This document shows, in pieces, positions 10,772-19,919 of a DNA stretch of 64,000 bases; position 1 is the first letter of the stretch, and each line of letters opens with the position of its first letter. Below the pieces are notes generated by a model, which searched no databases, was not told the DNA's origin, and saw only the letters and a program-made list of their open reading frames with translations. The stretch is from Cryptomeria japonica (Eukaryota > Streptophyta > Pinopsida > Cupressales > Cupressaceae), in the NCBI RefSeq assembly GCF_030272615.1, contig NC_081406.1, positions 245,637,218 to 245,701,217 of the forward strand, given 5' to 3'. The position numbers and the translations under genes are program-made.

Positions 10772-12963
10772 ACTCTTCGACTGAAGCGACCATTAACAAT
10801 CTTGCACAAACTGTCTCTTCTTTACAGCAACAAATTGCCTCTATGAATCAATCTAAGTTTAGTGTGCCCACATTTGATGTTGCGAGCCCACTTTCTCTTG
10901 ACATTGTTCGAGCTATCCCTCCTAAGCATGTTGAAATCCCGCAATTGGAGCTTTATAATGGTAAAGGTGATCCTCTAACACATGTTAAGACCTTTCAAAC
11001 AATATGTACCGATTTTGCTCATGACCAAAGGTTGCTTGCAAAACTGTTTACTAGAACATTAAGAGATAAGGCTCTACAATGGTATTGCTCGTTGCCTTCC
11101 TATTCTATTACTTCTTTCCAACAACTTGCAAATGCTTTTATTCAACAATTTCAAAACAATATAGGTCCTAAAGTTACTTTGATTGATTTAATGCATTGTA
11201 AACAAGGTGTTAAAGAAAAAGTGACTGATTTCATTGGTAGATATAAGCATTTGTCTGCTCAAATTTCTTTTCCAGTACCTGACAATGATATTCAAAGAAT
11301 CTTTTTTTCTAATTTACAAAAATATATTAGAGAAAAACTTATGTTTTCTGAGTTTACTTCTTTCCAACAGTTGTGTGCAACTCTTCACAATTATCAACTG
11401 ACTGTGAGTCAAATGGAACAAGCAAATCCTATGGCTCCGAGTGATAAGGGTGATAGTAGTCAACAACCATTTGGGAAGTTTAAACCAAATAGAGGGTTCA
11501 TCAAGTTCAATGAAAACATCACCAACAACAATGTGAATGCAGCATCAGGTGTGTATCCTATTTCTAAGTTTTTCAAGAAAGAAAGAGAGTTTACTCCTTT
11601 GAATGAATCATTGCATAGTATTATGAATAAGTTATTGGAACGAAATGTGCTTGCTCTCCCTCCTATAAAGCAAATAGATCCTACAAAGATGAATTCACCC
11701 TATTTTGATAACAAATCTTTTTGTCAATTTCATCGTCAACTTGGGCATGATACTGAAAAATGTTTTGCTTTAAAGGGTAAAATTCAAGATTTGATTGATA
11801 ATAATACTATCTCTGTTTCAGGTGTGAATGATAAAGGCAACACATCTGTAGCTCTTCCTAACCAAAATCTTAAGATTTTTACTGATCCATTACCTTCTCA
11901 TACCTCTAATGTGATTGAGACTAACGATTCCTCTTTCTCACCTGATGGTCTTGTGTCTATGACTCCGAATGTGGTTAGCTTTGTAGAGCAGCAGAAAATC
12001 CCTAAAGAGCCTTCCATCACATTTGATTCCAATGAAACTATCAGGGCACCTGATGGTCCTTTATATATAGTTGCAAAAGTCAAGAATACACCTTGCCGTG
12101 GAGTGCTTATTGATCCTTCTTGCATGGTTAATGTCATTACTGAAGAATTTCTTTTTACTTTGCAATTGAATCAAGTGATCTATGACAAAACAAATGTGGT
12201 TGTGAAACTATTTGATGCATTTTCTTCTCCTGCAATTGGTTCTATTACATTACCTATTGAGGTCCATAGCAAATCCCTTGATGTGAGCTTTGCTATTATT
12301 CCATCATCCGAACAATTTCGTGTGAAGCTAGGCTATCCTTGGCTATCTTCCATGAAAGCTATTGCTTCTCCTATTCGCAAGTGTTTGAAATTTCCCCATA
12401 ATGGTGAAGTTGTTACTGTCAATCATAGTCTCTTTAAACCAGCTGAAAGAACTTCTAGCGTTCCTATTGATTATTTTTGGCCTAAACAATTTCAATCTCT
12501 TCCACCGCGAAGTGATCATCTTTTCAAATCTTATCAAAAGTGGAAAAAAGATATGATCCTATCTCTAAGTGAACCTAGAACACACAAACTTGATATTCCT
12601 ATCATTCTTGAGAAGGAAGTTCTTCCTTTGAAAGATAAAACTAATGTCTTTCCTCAAGAAGATTCCCAACCCATCCCTATGGATGTGACTATGTCTATGT
12701 CTAATAAAATTTCTAAAGGTAGACCTATACCTCCTCGTCATGATGGACTTGGTCTCCTTCCTAAACCAGATATTCCTCCTTTATATGGAGCAGTTCCTCC
12801 TCCTTCCTCTTATAGAGAGAAGAGGCCTTCCTCTCCTCCTATCGTCCAACCTAAGAGACCACAACCTAAACACCCAAGTGATAAGGATGAGAACATTCCT
12901 CCTCCTCAATCTTCTCAACTTCCTACTAAGACTAGACGAAATTGTTCTGTGCGTGAACGCTGA
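10759..12963 (+). CDS. Gag core, zinc knuckle-like motif and retropepsin-like protease
   Basis: 734 codons. Residues about 50-170 are a retrotrans_gag capsid domain (LELYNGKGDPLTHVKTFQ, RDKALQWYCSLP, FIQQFQNNIG, VTDFIGRYKHLS). Residues about 320-335 hold CQFHRQLGHDTEKC followed by ALK and a helix, the C-x2-H-x4-H-x4-C knuckle variant typical of Tat-type Gag. Residues about 433-545 are protease-like: GPLYIVAKVKNTPCRGVLID, then PSCMVNVI where an Asp-(Ser/Thr/Gly)-Gly/Ser loop is expected, and LGYPWLSSMKAI near the end. The Asp is followed by Pro-Ser, so activity is doubtful. The tail is Pro-rich. The stop is a TGA, after which the same frame continues to 13413. Confidence 0.85.
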   Translation: MSNMNSSTEATINNLAQTVSSLQQQIASMNQSKFSVPTFDVASPLSLDIVRAIPPKHVEIPQLELYNGKGDPLTHVKTFQTICTDFAHDQRLLAKLFTRTLRDKALQWYCSLPSYSITSFQQLANAFIQQFQNNIGPKVTLIDLMHCKQGVKEKVTDFIGRYKHLSAQISFPVPDNDIQRIFFSNLQKYIREKLMFSEFTSFQQLCATLHNYQLTVSQMEQANPMAPSDKGDSSQQPFGKFKPNRGFIKFNENITNNNVNAASGVYPISKFFKKEREFTPLNESLHSIMNKLLERNVLALPPIKQIDPTKMNSPYFDNKSFCQFHRQLGHDTEKCFALKGKIQDLIDNNTISVSGVNDKGNTSVALPNQNLKIFTDPLPSHTSNVIETNDSSFSPDGLVSMTPNVVSFVEQQKIPKEPSITFDSNETIRAPDGPLYIVAKVKNTPCRGVLIDPSCMVNVITEEFLFTLQLNQVIYDKTNVVVKLFDAFSSPAIGSITLPIEVHSKSLDVSFAIIPSSEQFRVKLGYPWLSSMKAIASPIRKCLKFPHNGEVVTVNHSLFKPAERTSSVPIDYFWPKQFQSLPPRSDHLFKSYQKWKKDMILSLSEPRTHKLDIPIILEKEVLPLKDKTNVFPQEDSQPIPMDVTMSMSNKISKGRPIPPRHDGLGLLPKPDIPPLYGAVPPPSSYREKRPSSPPIVQPKRPQPKHPSDKDENIPPPQSSQLPTKTRRNCSVRER

Positions 12964-13413
12964 CGAAAGCGTCGTCTTAGAGCTCGTGTAGCTGCTTCTC
13001 AAACTTTGCAATCCCCAAAGACACCTTCAGCTAGTATTATTCCATTTTCTCCTCAGCCGAAAATTGAGTCAAAATCTCCTAAACATAAGATGCATGATGG
13101 TTTTGATCCTGTGCGAGTTAAAGAACCTATTTTTATAAATCTTGATGATGATATAGATGAAAATGTTACTCCTCTTGCTTCTGATAGTGAATATGAATAT
13201 GTTGATGTTGATAACCATTTATCTAACGAATTTTCTAAAGCACTTATCCTAGCTCCTAGACAAGAACAACGTGGCTTGGAACATGAACGTAGCCCTTGTT
13301 TGGATCTTGTGATAGCTCCATCTGCTGTGTTGGATGTTCCTCCTCTAGCATGTTTCCTGCCTTCCCGAAATATTGATCAGCAAGATCGGGGGGTGGATGA
13401 CGTGCTAGACTAG
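12964..13413 (+). CDS. C-terminal extension of the gag-protease frame, after an in-frame TGA
   Basis: The frame of the gag-protease ORF continues past the TGA at 12961-12963 as RKRRLRARVAAS, reaches a Met at 13006, and stays open for 150 codons to 13413. The region is basic, then acidic (NLDDDIDENVTP, DSEYEYVDVDN), and ends GVDDVLD. The TGA lies between CGC and CGA codons and would be a one-step CGA-to-TGA change, as expected from methyl-CpG decay. It also reads TGA-C, a comparatively leaky context. I favour mutation. No domain is recognised and no reverse transcriptase follows. Confidence 0.55.
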   Translation, partial: RKRRLRARVAASQTLQSPKTPSASIIPFSPQPKIESKSPKHKMHDGFDPVRVKEPIFINLDDDIDENVTPLASDSEYEYVDVDNHLSNEFSKALILAPRQEQRGLEHERSPCLDLVIAPSAVLDVPPLACFLPSRNIDQQDRGVDDVLD

Positions 13414-14143
13414 TTTCATTAGCATAGCAGACTCTCTCCTCCTCTCTTGATCTCTTTTGTTACTTCTTCTAAGTGTTATTCCCATTCTTCTATTTGTTGT
13501 CCTTAGTGTTGTCTACTTGAGGATGATGCAAAGCATTGAGATCTCTTTTGGTCTCTCTCATGTTGACTCAAAAGACACATGTGTTCCCTTCTTCTAGGTG
13601 ACCTTCCTTGATTGGGGAATGAAGAACAATTATGCATACATACATATGATATACATGAATTATCATACAGCATACTGACCCCAAGGAAAGCGAAGTCACC
13701 TCGTGCTTTGTGTTTTGTGTCTATTATCCTTGGGTTTATCTCACACTTGGGGGCTAAATCTTTGTGATAACATGCTCCTTTCCCTTCTCATTTCTTATGT
13801 GTATCACTACCTTAAAAAAATCACCCCCGATGAGGCATGTGCGATCTCTTTAACGTAGGGGGCATACACTTCGTTCATATCTCTTCAGGATACTTGAAAA
13901 TTTCTTGGCGAACTTAGCTTTGCCTTGAAAATTTTTGGTATTTTTCTTGCATGACTCATAGTGAGGGAACCTTACTACTGACAGTCATGGTTCTCCCTCG
14001 CGATCTTCCCTTTTACTTTGTCAATCGAAGTCGTAAGATCCTTAGTCCACTGGGGGCTTGGTGTATCTTGCCTCCTTGACGTGGTGAAAGTCTTTTAATG
14101 TTGTTTCCTTGTACTTTACCGGAAGTATGGGTATACGCTTATA
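13414..14143 (+). other. 3' untranslated part of gag-protease element
   Basis: No ORF. The region contains two lines reading ...TTGGGGGCTAAAT / GTGGGGGCTAAAT-like (about 13748 and 14155), so a second purine tract-like copy sits 400 bp upstream of the real one. There is no RT, RNase H or integrase motif in any frame I read. Confidence 0.6.
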
Positions 14144-14151
14144 CTCCCGCT

Positions 14152-14166
14152 AAAGTGGGGGCTAAA
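14152..14166 (+). promoter_or_regulatory. polypurine tract
   Basis: AAAGTGGGGGCTAAA immediately before the TGTAGC start of the 3' LTR. Confidence 0.75.
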
Positions 14167-15382
14167 TGTAGCGTCGTAAAATTGTGACACTTGCAATTTC
14201 GACTGCATTTGGGTCTTCACGATGGCAGCGCAACGTTGAACCAGAATGGAGACCCCGAAACCTGTTTACAACATCAAAAACTGCATCTTTCTGCACCTTG
14301 GCCCGATCCTCCTTGCACCCTGTTGTCCCGGGAGGTGGGACCATGGCGCCCAGCGCCCTGGTCCCTCAGGACCATGGCGCCCAGTGCCCTGGTCCCTGGC
14401 CCTATTTTGGGCCTAGTCTCTTGTTGGGCATCGGGTCTTCAAGTTTGCAATTTGGAAAATAATGTTCCTAGGTCGGCCTAAGGTCAGAAAAATCAGTCTC
14501 CTAACCCTAATTGACAAGTATATAAACTACATTTCCCCTCCCATTTGGATAGGTGTGTGAAACATATGTGTGCAAGAGGCGGAAGCGATAGGCAAACATT
14601 CAAGCATTCAAGCATTCCTTCAAGCAATTGAGCATTCTAGGTCTCCATTCAAGGCTAGGTGTTGCATTCAAGACAAGGATTCAACCATTGAAGAGGAGAT
14701 CACCTACAACATACAACATACAACATCATTACACCTTCACATGTAAGAATACAAACATTCTTACAACAAGGTATCAATACTTGATTACATTACAAACACT
14801 TACATTTACAGCATTCTCATTTCTTGGTTAATTCCAAAACCGGGGTTTGACTTGAAGGCAAACCCCTAATCCCTAACCCCCCAATCGTCCTCTCTTTTTT
14901 GTGTGTAGGTTGCAGGTACGCGGCTGTAATTGAAGATCTAGAATCCTTGTGCAGAGACGAACAAATCCCCCTTCGTTTCGCGGATTTTTCGGAGGACCGT
15001 GTGCACTCCGGGCGCCATTGTCTCGTCAACTTTCGCTCAAACTTGCAGGATAGCATCATCTCGACATTTTACTGCTAATTTCAGGTCCGCAGCTTCATCC
15101 CGTGTCCCTATCTCCGTCTACAAGCGAATCTTTCTTACTTTTACATACACTCCTAGTTCAATCCTTCTATCTACATTCTTTACAAAAGAGGGTATCCCTG
15201 TTGTCTCAACCCTTGAAACTCATTTAGAATTCAATCTTGCATTGTGTGGGATTGGATCTTGTGAGTTTCAACCCCTCTTTTGAATGTAAAGTCTCTCCTA
15301 AGTGAAAACCGTCAATCCTAGTGACCTCCTTTCTCTCTCCTTGGAGTGGGGGAACACCTAGGGTTCAATTTTCCGCTTTACA
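14167..15382 (+). repeat. 3' LTR of gag-protease element
   Basis: 1216 bp. It is collinear with 7424-8608 except for a 31-bp tandem duplication at about 14338-14400, which doubles a GGACCATGGCGC / GCGCCCTGGTCC hairpin. The TATA box is at 14519-14526. Confidence 0.93.
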
Positions 15383-15387
15383 CCATG
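15383..15387. repeat. target site duplication, right (CCATG)
   Basis: Matches 7419-7423 exactly. Confidence 0.92.
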
Positions 15388-16526
15388 AAACCATGCAAAC
15401 CCTCGGGAGGAGGGCTAGATGAGGGAGCAGCTTTTCCAGGAGTAACCTATTCTTCTTTGGGGATGTGGAGGGCAGAAATTGTGTCGGCAGCCCTGAGAGT
15501 CTCTTCCATAGTCTCCTTTTCCAGGCTGTGCTCAGCTTCCAGGGTCCTTGCTTGCTTGTTAGGCTCTGGTTCCTTGCCAGTCTCCTCTTTTTTCTTGTGC
15601 TTTTACCGGGTCTGGGTATGGATTTTTGTTTTCTTCTTCAACAGCCCTTTAGGGCTCTCCTTCTTAGAATCATCTAAATCCTCCCCTTTCGAAGAGATGC
15701 TCATCAGGGGTTTGCTTTAAGGCTTTTTGCCCTTGGATGAAGAGGGTTTTGTTTTTCTGTATTTCCTCTTCTTCTCGCTTTCATACTCCGAGTCATCAAA
15801 ACTGTCCTCTGTATCAGATGAAGAGTCACTATCGGATTCCTCCTCCTCAGAAAAGGCAGAAGTAGACATCTCTTCCTCAGAATCCACAGAGGGCTGCATA
15901 CGAGCAATTTGAGTGACCTTTAAATGGTCATAAATTAGGACCATTAGAACTTGGTGCATAGCAGTATCACCCAGAGGATTCTCTTTGTAAGCCTTAAGAG
16001 ATGCATTCATCGAACAAAGCAGGAAATAAGGGAAATTAACCTTATCATTGTGCCTAAAGTGATTTAACAGAACAAAGTGATACCCATAAACTTTCGTAAA
16101 CCTACCATCTAGAGTGATATATCGCATTAAAACAAAAAGAATCTCCCGCCAGGGTTTGGCAAAAGCCCTAGGCGGGTAGTAGGTTTTGCTCAACTTTACC
16201 AGTCATTTTTTCTCTTTCTCAGTTACCAGGTACCTTTCAATAGCTTCCCTACTGATCTTCCTATCTCTGTAGAAGTTGCAACCTTCCCTGGTGAGGCCCG
16301 TAGCTTGACCAATTAAATCTTCGTCGATTTCAACCATTTGATCGCCCATTTTTAACATGCCCTTCTTCCAGTTCTTGTAGAAAAGACTGGTTACCATACC
16401 ATCTCGGTCGTGGAGTCTCTCCATGAAGTTTGAGAGACCACCTTGCTGTAGAATACCCCAAACCTCTTCCTTCTGTTTCCATTCTTTACAACTACTTGGT
16501 TCATATCGCCTCCTATTTCCGCCCAT
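15388..16526 (-). pseudogene. N-terminal and middle part of minus-strand additional ORF (split by insertion)
   Basis: On the minus strand a frame likely starts at MGGNRRRYEPSS (16526) and continues with a helical N-terminal part (LFYKNWKKGMLKMG; EDLIGQATGLTREG). After a TGA at 16203 come YYPPRAFAKPW, MRYITLDGRFTKVYGYHFVLLNHFRH and KVNFPYFLLCS, then a Ser/Glu/Asp-rich acidic stretch (about 15880-15740) and a Lys-rich tail with three more stops. The frame then runs into the retrotransposon insertion and resumes at 7418. The order and motifs match the ORF at 2387-4807 and, more loosely, the ORF in 51285-54413. An upstream Met at 16781 gives a longer frame, but its first 85 residues look like AT-rich noise. 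Confidence 0.6.
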
Positions 16527-17025
16527 GTTGTTGCTACTCACGGCCAAATTTTGAAACTTACAGAGCTGATTAAACTGAGAGCTTTTCAGAGCTATAACAA
16601 TTACCCAGAAAGCATGAGAGTTTATGGCAATGATGTTATAATGAGTGATTTTCTCATTATTAAAATAACTCGAAGTACTCACATCAGTACTTTTCATAAT
16701 TATCTTGTCCATCAAGAGTCTTTGGAGTGCTTTTATATCGCTCATTGCTAATGATTTGTCTGACAAGATTACAAGATTCAAAATTTGTTGAAAAAGATTT
16801 TAGAAAATTTCTGGCAACAAAATGGAATGGGGATTTTTGCCAGTTATTACAATTGCAACATTTTGGTAAATGTGTATGCAAAGTGTGGGAACATACACAT
16901 AGTATGTGATTTTTTTGGCAAACGCCTTAACCAAATATAGTCTCATGGAGCACAATGCTCATAGGATATCCATAAAATGAATTTGTTGAAAAGGCTTTTG
17001 AAAATTTCAAACAAATGCACTTTGC
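16527..17025. other. flank of the interrupted relic
   Basis: No gene recognised. It contains two related words, TTGTTGAAAAAGATTTTAGA (16781) and TTGTTGAAAAGGCTTTTGA (16983), which also recur near 6119. Possibly terminal sequence of the older element. Confidence 0.3.
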
Positions 17026-17044
17026 AAGTATAACACTAAACCTC
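17026..17044. repeat. SINE target site duplication, left
   Basis: AAGTATAACACTAAACCTC, matched with 3 mismatches by 17245-17263 on the far side of the SINE A-tail. Confidence 0.75.
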
Positions 17045-17244
17045 GGGGCTAGGGGCCTAACTCAATTGGCGAGAGATTCTAGTGGTGAAGCACGAGGTCA
17101 CAAGGTCTAGTCTTCCCCCAACCCATGTGGTACCAAAGAATGTGTCATGCCAGCATCATTGATCATGTTAAAAAGTTTACCTAGCACACTGTAGTTTATA
17201 GGGGGGTGTTATACTCGATTCCTGCAGTCTTTAAAAAAAAAAAG
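17045..17244 (+). mobile_element. tRNA-derived SINE
   Basis: About 200 bp starting GGGGCTAGGGGCC. A box A-like TAACTCAATTGGCG lies at about 17059-17072 and a box B-like AGGTCTAGTCTTCC at about 17103-17116, the spacing of an internal tRNA-type RNA polymerase III promoter. An unrelated body follows, then a T-rich/A-rich end with 11 A. The 19-bp flanking duplication (16 of 19 identical) is strong support for LINE-type retroposition. Three mismatches show it is not recent. The tRNA of origin is not assigned. Confidence 0.75.
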
Positions 17245-17263
17245 AAGTATAAAACCCAACCTC
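17245..17263. repeat. SINE target site duplication, right
   Basis: AAGTATAAAACCCAACCTC, paired with 17026-17044. Confidence 0.75.
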
Positions 17264-17374
17264 ACAAACTTTGTTAGGCAATCCCATAGCCTATGCCATA
17301 ATGGGGGCTTTGGAATTGCCTAGAGAGATACAAACCTATAAAAATAACTCTTAATTATCTTCTAAGTCAAGTTC

Positions 17375-18035
17375 TTGAAGCCACACCTCATGAAATTAAG
17401 GCAATATATAATTCTCTTATCATACAAGATCAACAAAAACACAATAATACTTTCTCTCAAGGCGATAGACGCTGACAAGGTGACTATTGACAGTACAATG
17501 GATCTTGAAAATGATCTTGAAGTAACTATGGATCGCTTTGATAGATTGTTTTATCGTAAATACTTGACCTATGATTGTCAATTGTGTGATAATTCTTAAG
17601 ACCTTTGTTTTTCTTAGTGAAAAAAATGATCAATGATGCCTATTGTAGAATATTGTAACATTTCATGCGGTATCCATTGTCATTGACTAGAGTTGTGAAT
17701 GATTGCTTTAAGTTTTGGCATTGTAAATATGCAAAGGGAAACTCAACAAAAGGAAGTTCAAAGAAAGATAATCAAAGGGCCACTGAAATAGGGTGCATTG
17801 TTAATGAAAGTGTGAATTTGGTAGATCATAATTTGAGGTCAAAATTAATAAATGATGCACCTAACACATCAACAAAGTCAACCATCAAAACTGAAAACAA
17901 TAAAGAAGGCATGGAACCAAAAACTCGTAGCCAAGCTAATTTCCTACATGGCTTAGATGAAAAGGAACCTCAAGGGATTCCCTTTAAAAGGCAAAAAATA
18001 GTTGTGATTGATTTCAATGAGAATAACAAGCCTTA
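17375..18035 (+). pseudogene. probable Polycomb E(z)-like (CLF/SWN-type) fragment, decayed
   Basis: The stretch MDRFDRLFYRKYLTYDCQL (about 17522-17580) matches the plant Enhancer-of-zeste signature D-x-F-D-x-L-F-C-R-R-C...D-C-x-L, with both signature Cys changed to Tyr. After stops the same frame still reads DLCFS...KK (about 17600) and CNISCGIHCH (about 17655-17685), like the family's following DLIFP..EK...CG..CY segment. A second frame (17665-18035) gives a Lys/Ser/Asn-rich linker. E(z) proteins methylate H3K27, but the SET domain is absent here. This looks like a captured or retroposed fragment rather than a live gene, since there are at least five stops and no exon structure. It rests on motif memory only. 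Confidence 0.5.
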
Positions 18036-18087
18036 GATAATTTTAACAAAATGCAATTGCAAGCATAAAGCCCACATCCACAACCTC

Positions 18088-18512
18088 TGTATTTTATTTG
18101 CATGCAACGATGCAAGCTTAGGGAATGAGGGTTGTAAATACTTCAATAGCATGAGTGATTCTTATTGTATTATGACCACAATGAATAATTATGTATCCAT
18201 AGTTGACCTTGGATGTGTTGACTACCTTGAGGAAACCTTGAACTTCCCCATCAAAATGCCAATTAAGCCTTCAATGGTTGTGAAAAAATTTCCTTGTTTC
18301 TGTATTTTATTTGCATGCAACAATGCAAGCTTAGGGAATGAGGGTTGTAAATACTTCAATAGCATGAGTGATTCTTATTGTATTATGACCACAATGAATA
18401 ATTATGTATCCATAGTTGATCTTGGATGTGTTGACTACCTTGAGGAAACCTTGAACTTCCCCATCAAAATGCCAATTAAGCCTTCAATGGTTGTGAAAAA
18501 ATTTCCTTGTTT
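18088..18512 (+). repeat. 213-bp tandem duplication (two copies)
   Basis: Copy 1 is 18088-18300 and copy 2 begins at 18301, both starting TGTATTTTATTTGCATGCAA. I see only two or three substitutions (for example CGATGC/CAATGC and GACCTT/GATCTT). 213 is 3 x 71, so an ORF of 122 codons (18151-18519) runs through the junction with a repeated MSDSYCIMTTMNNY segment. No protein family is recognised. Confidence 0.9.
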
Positions 18513-18519
18513 CTTGTAG

Positions 18520-19919
18520 ATCATAGAAGCACATAGGGTTAGGGGTATTTACAATAACTCCACTCTATGAATTGGAACCAAAATATAGAACACCTTATGT
18601 TCTTTTTGTCAAATACCTATGCAAAAGTACCTAGGAGGGGTGAGATTTAGATGGAGACATGTCATGCCCACAATTATAGGAGATGTATACAAAGCTCGAG
18701 AAATTGTTTGGGAGACGAAGCTTTCCATGGAAGGCTTCTCAACAAAGGTTTATCAAATTTCAATCTTGCATTGGATCTTGTTTGTTAGAGAAGATTGGAC
18801 ATTGGAGGTACACTGCCATTTACATGCATCTTAAAGCTAATCCTAAGCATCAAGTACATCATATTTTCAAGTACTTTGAGAATTGGTGCTAGAATGAAAA
18901 CAAACATGGTGACTTCTTCTCAACTTTAATGAAGGCATAACACATAACTTGAAAGTTATTTACTAGTTGTAAGTGGCAAGGAGTGAACCCTTCGAAAACA
19001 CATTTATCAAATTGATGCACAAATGCCAAAAGAAGTAGATGAATTGCTAAATAGTAGATTAGAGGATAAGTTGTCAACAGTTTTAATGTAATTATTTTCA
19101 TTTGAACAACCATCTAATTTGGATCTTTCATACGTTGACTTCTAGACTAATGAGCCTTTAATTGAAGGAGATTTTGGTTCTAAACATCTTATTCCTTCTC
19201 AACAATGCACCATTTTGTGTTTGCCTATATGAAATATGTATCAATTCATGCTATGTTAAAAAGACAACAAGTCTAGACAATGCTCAAAGCCAAGTTCATC
19301 TTTAAAAAGTATCATAGATAAAGCAAAGAAAAATGAAAAAGTACCTCAACAAAACCACAAAAAGTCACAAGATGTCTTTTGTAAAAGTGATTTACATAAC
19401 CTATTGCAATTTAAGGATAGAAAAAAGCTTTATTTATGGAAAAGTTGAACGAAATCTAACAAAAGTAAAAGTTTATTTTTATTTTCTTAATCATTCAAAA
19501 AAGAGGTTAGAGGGTAGTTATAAGGTAGTTACAAGAAGCAATAAAATTTATACTAGGCTATTGTTATTGTAAAGGGGGATGCCAAAAAAGGAGAAATTTT
19601 ATAAGAGAACTTATGAAGAGAAATCCGGATTGGTATTCATGTGTCTACCACTAGGGTTTTTTGTAATTCATTTTCATTAACTTTTTTCTATATTGCTTTC
19701 AGCACTTTCAAGTTATAAGTACACAAAAACTCTATCATACAAAGTGTGTTGCCCCTCCCAAATGCAAAGGAAAGTTGTTAGTTCAATAACAACTTAACCA
19801 ATTGTTGTAACTTTTTGTCACTTCCCATTGGACGAGTCATATTGAAAGTTTGTAGTGGCAATATTTTTACCAAGTTACAAATCATTCCCTTCTCATTGTC
19901 TATACACAATGCCAATGTA
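18520..19919. other. no recognisable gene
   Basis: AT-rich sequence with several short ORFs (up to 79 codons at 19333-19572) in which I recognise no family. A minus-strand piece and a plus-strand piece near 18960-19140 (PKEVDELLNSRLEDK) look like old coding sequence but cannot be named. Confidence 0.4.

Larger units (their letters stand above)
7424..15382 (+). mobile_element. non-autonomous gag-protease LTR retrotransposon (Tat-like, TR-GAG type)
   Basis: A complete, fairly young element. It has two LTRs (1185 and 1216 bp) starting TGTAGC and ending GCTTTACA, a primer site after the 5' LTR, gag and protease-like coding sequence, a purine tract (AAAGTGGGGG) before the 3' LTR, and a perfect 5-bp duplication (CCATG). 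No reverse transcriptase, RNase H or integrase lies between 8609 and 14166, so it must borrow these from a relative. That matches the described TR-GAG class. By eye the LTRs differ at about 30 positions, mostly transitions, plus a 31-bp duplication in the 3' LTR. It landed in the minus-strand ORF of an older element. Confidence 0.9.

Noticed and set aside
16203-16781. Full 192-codon minus-strand ORF starting at 16781
   Set aside because: The first ~85 residues are AT-rich noise. The MGG start at 16526 matches the sister ORF's MGGQ start.
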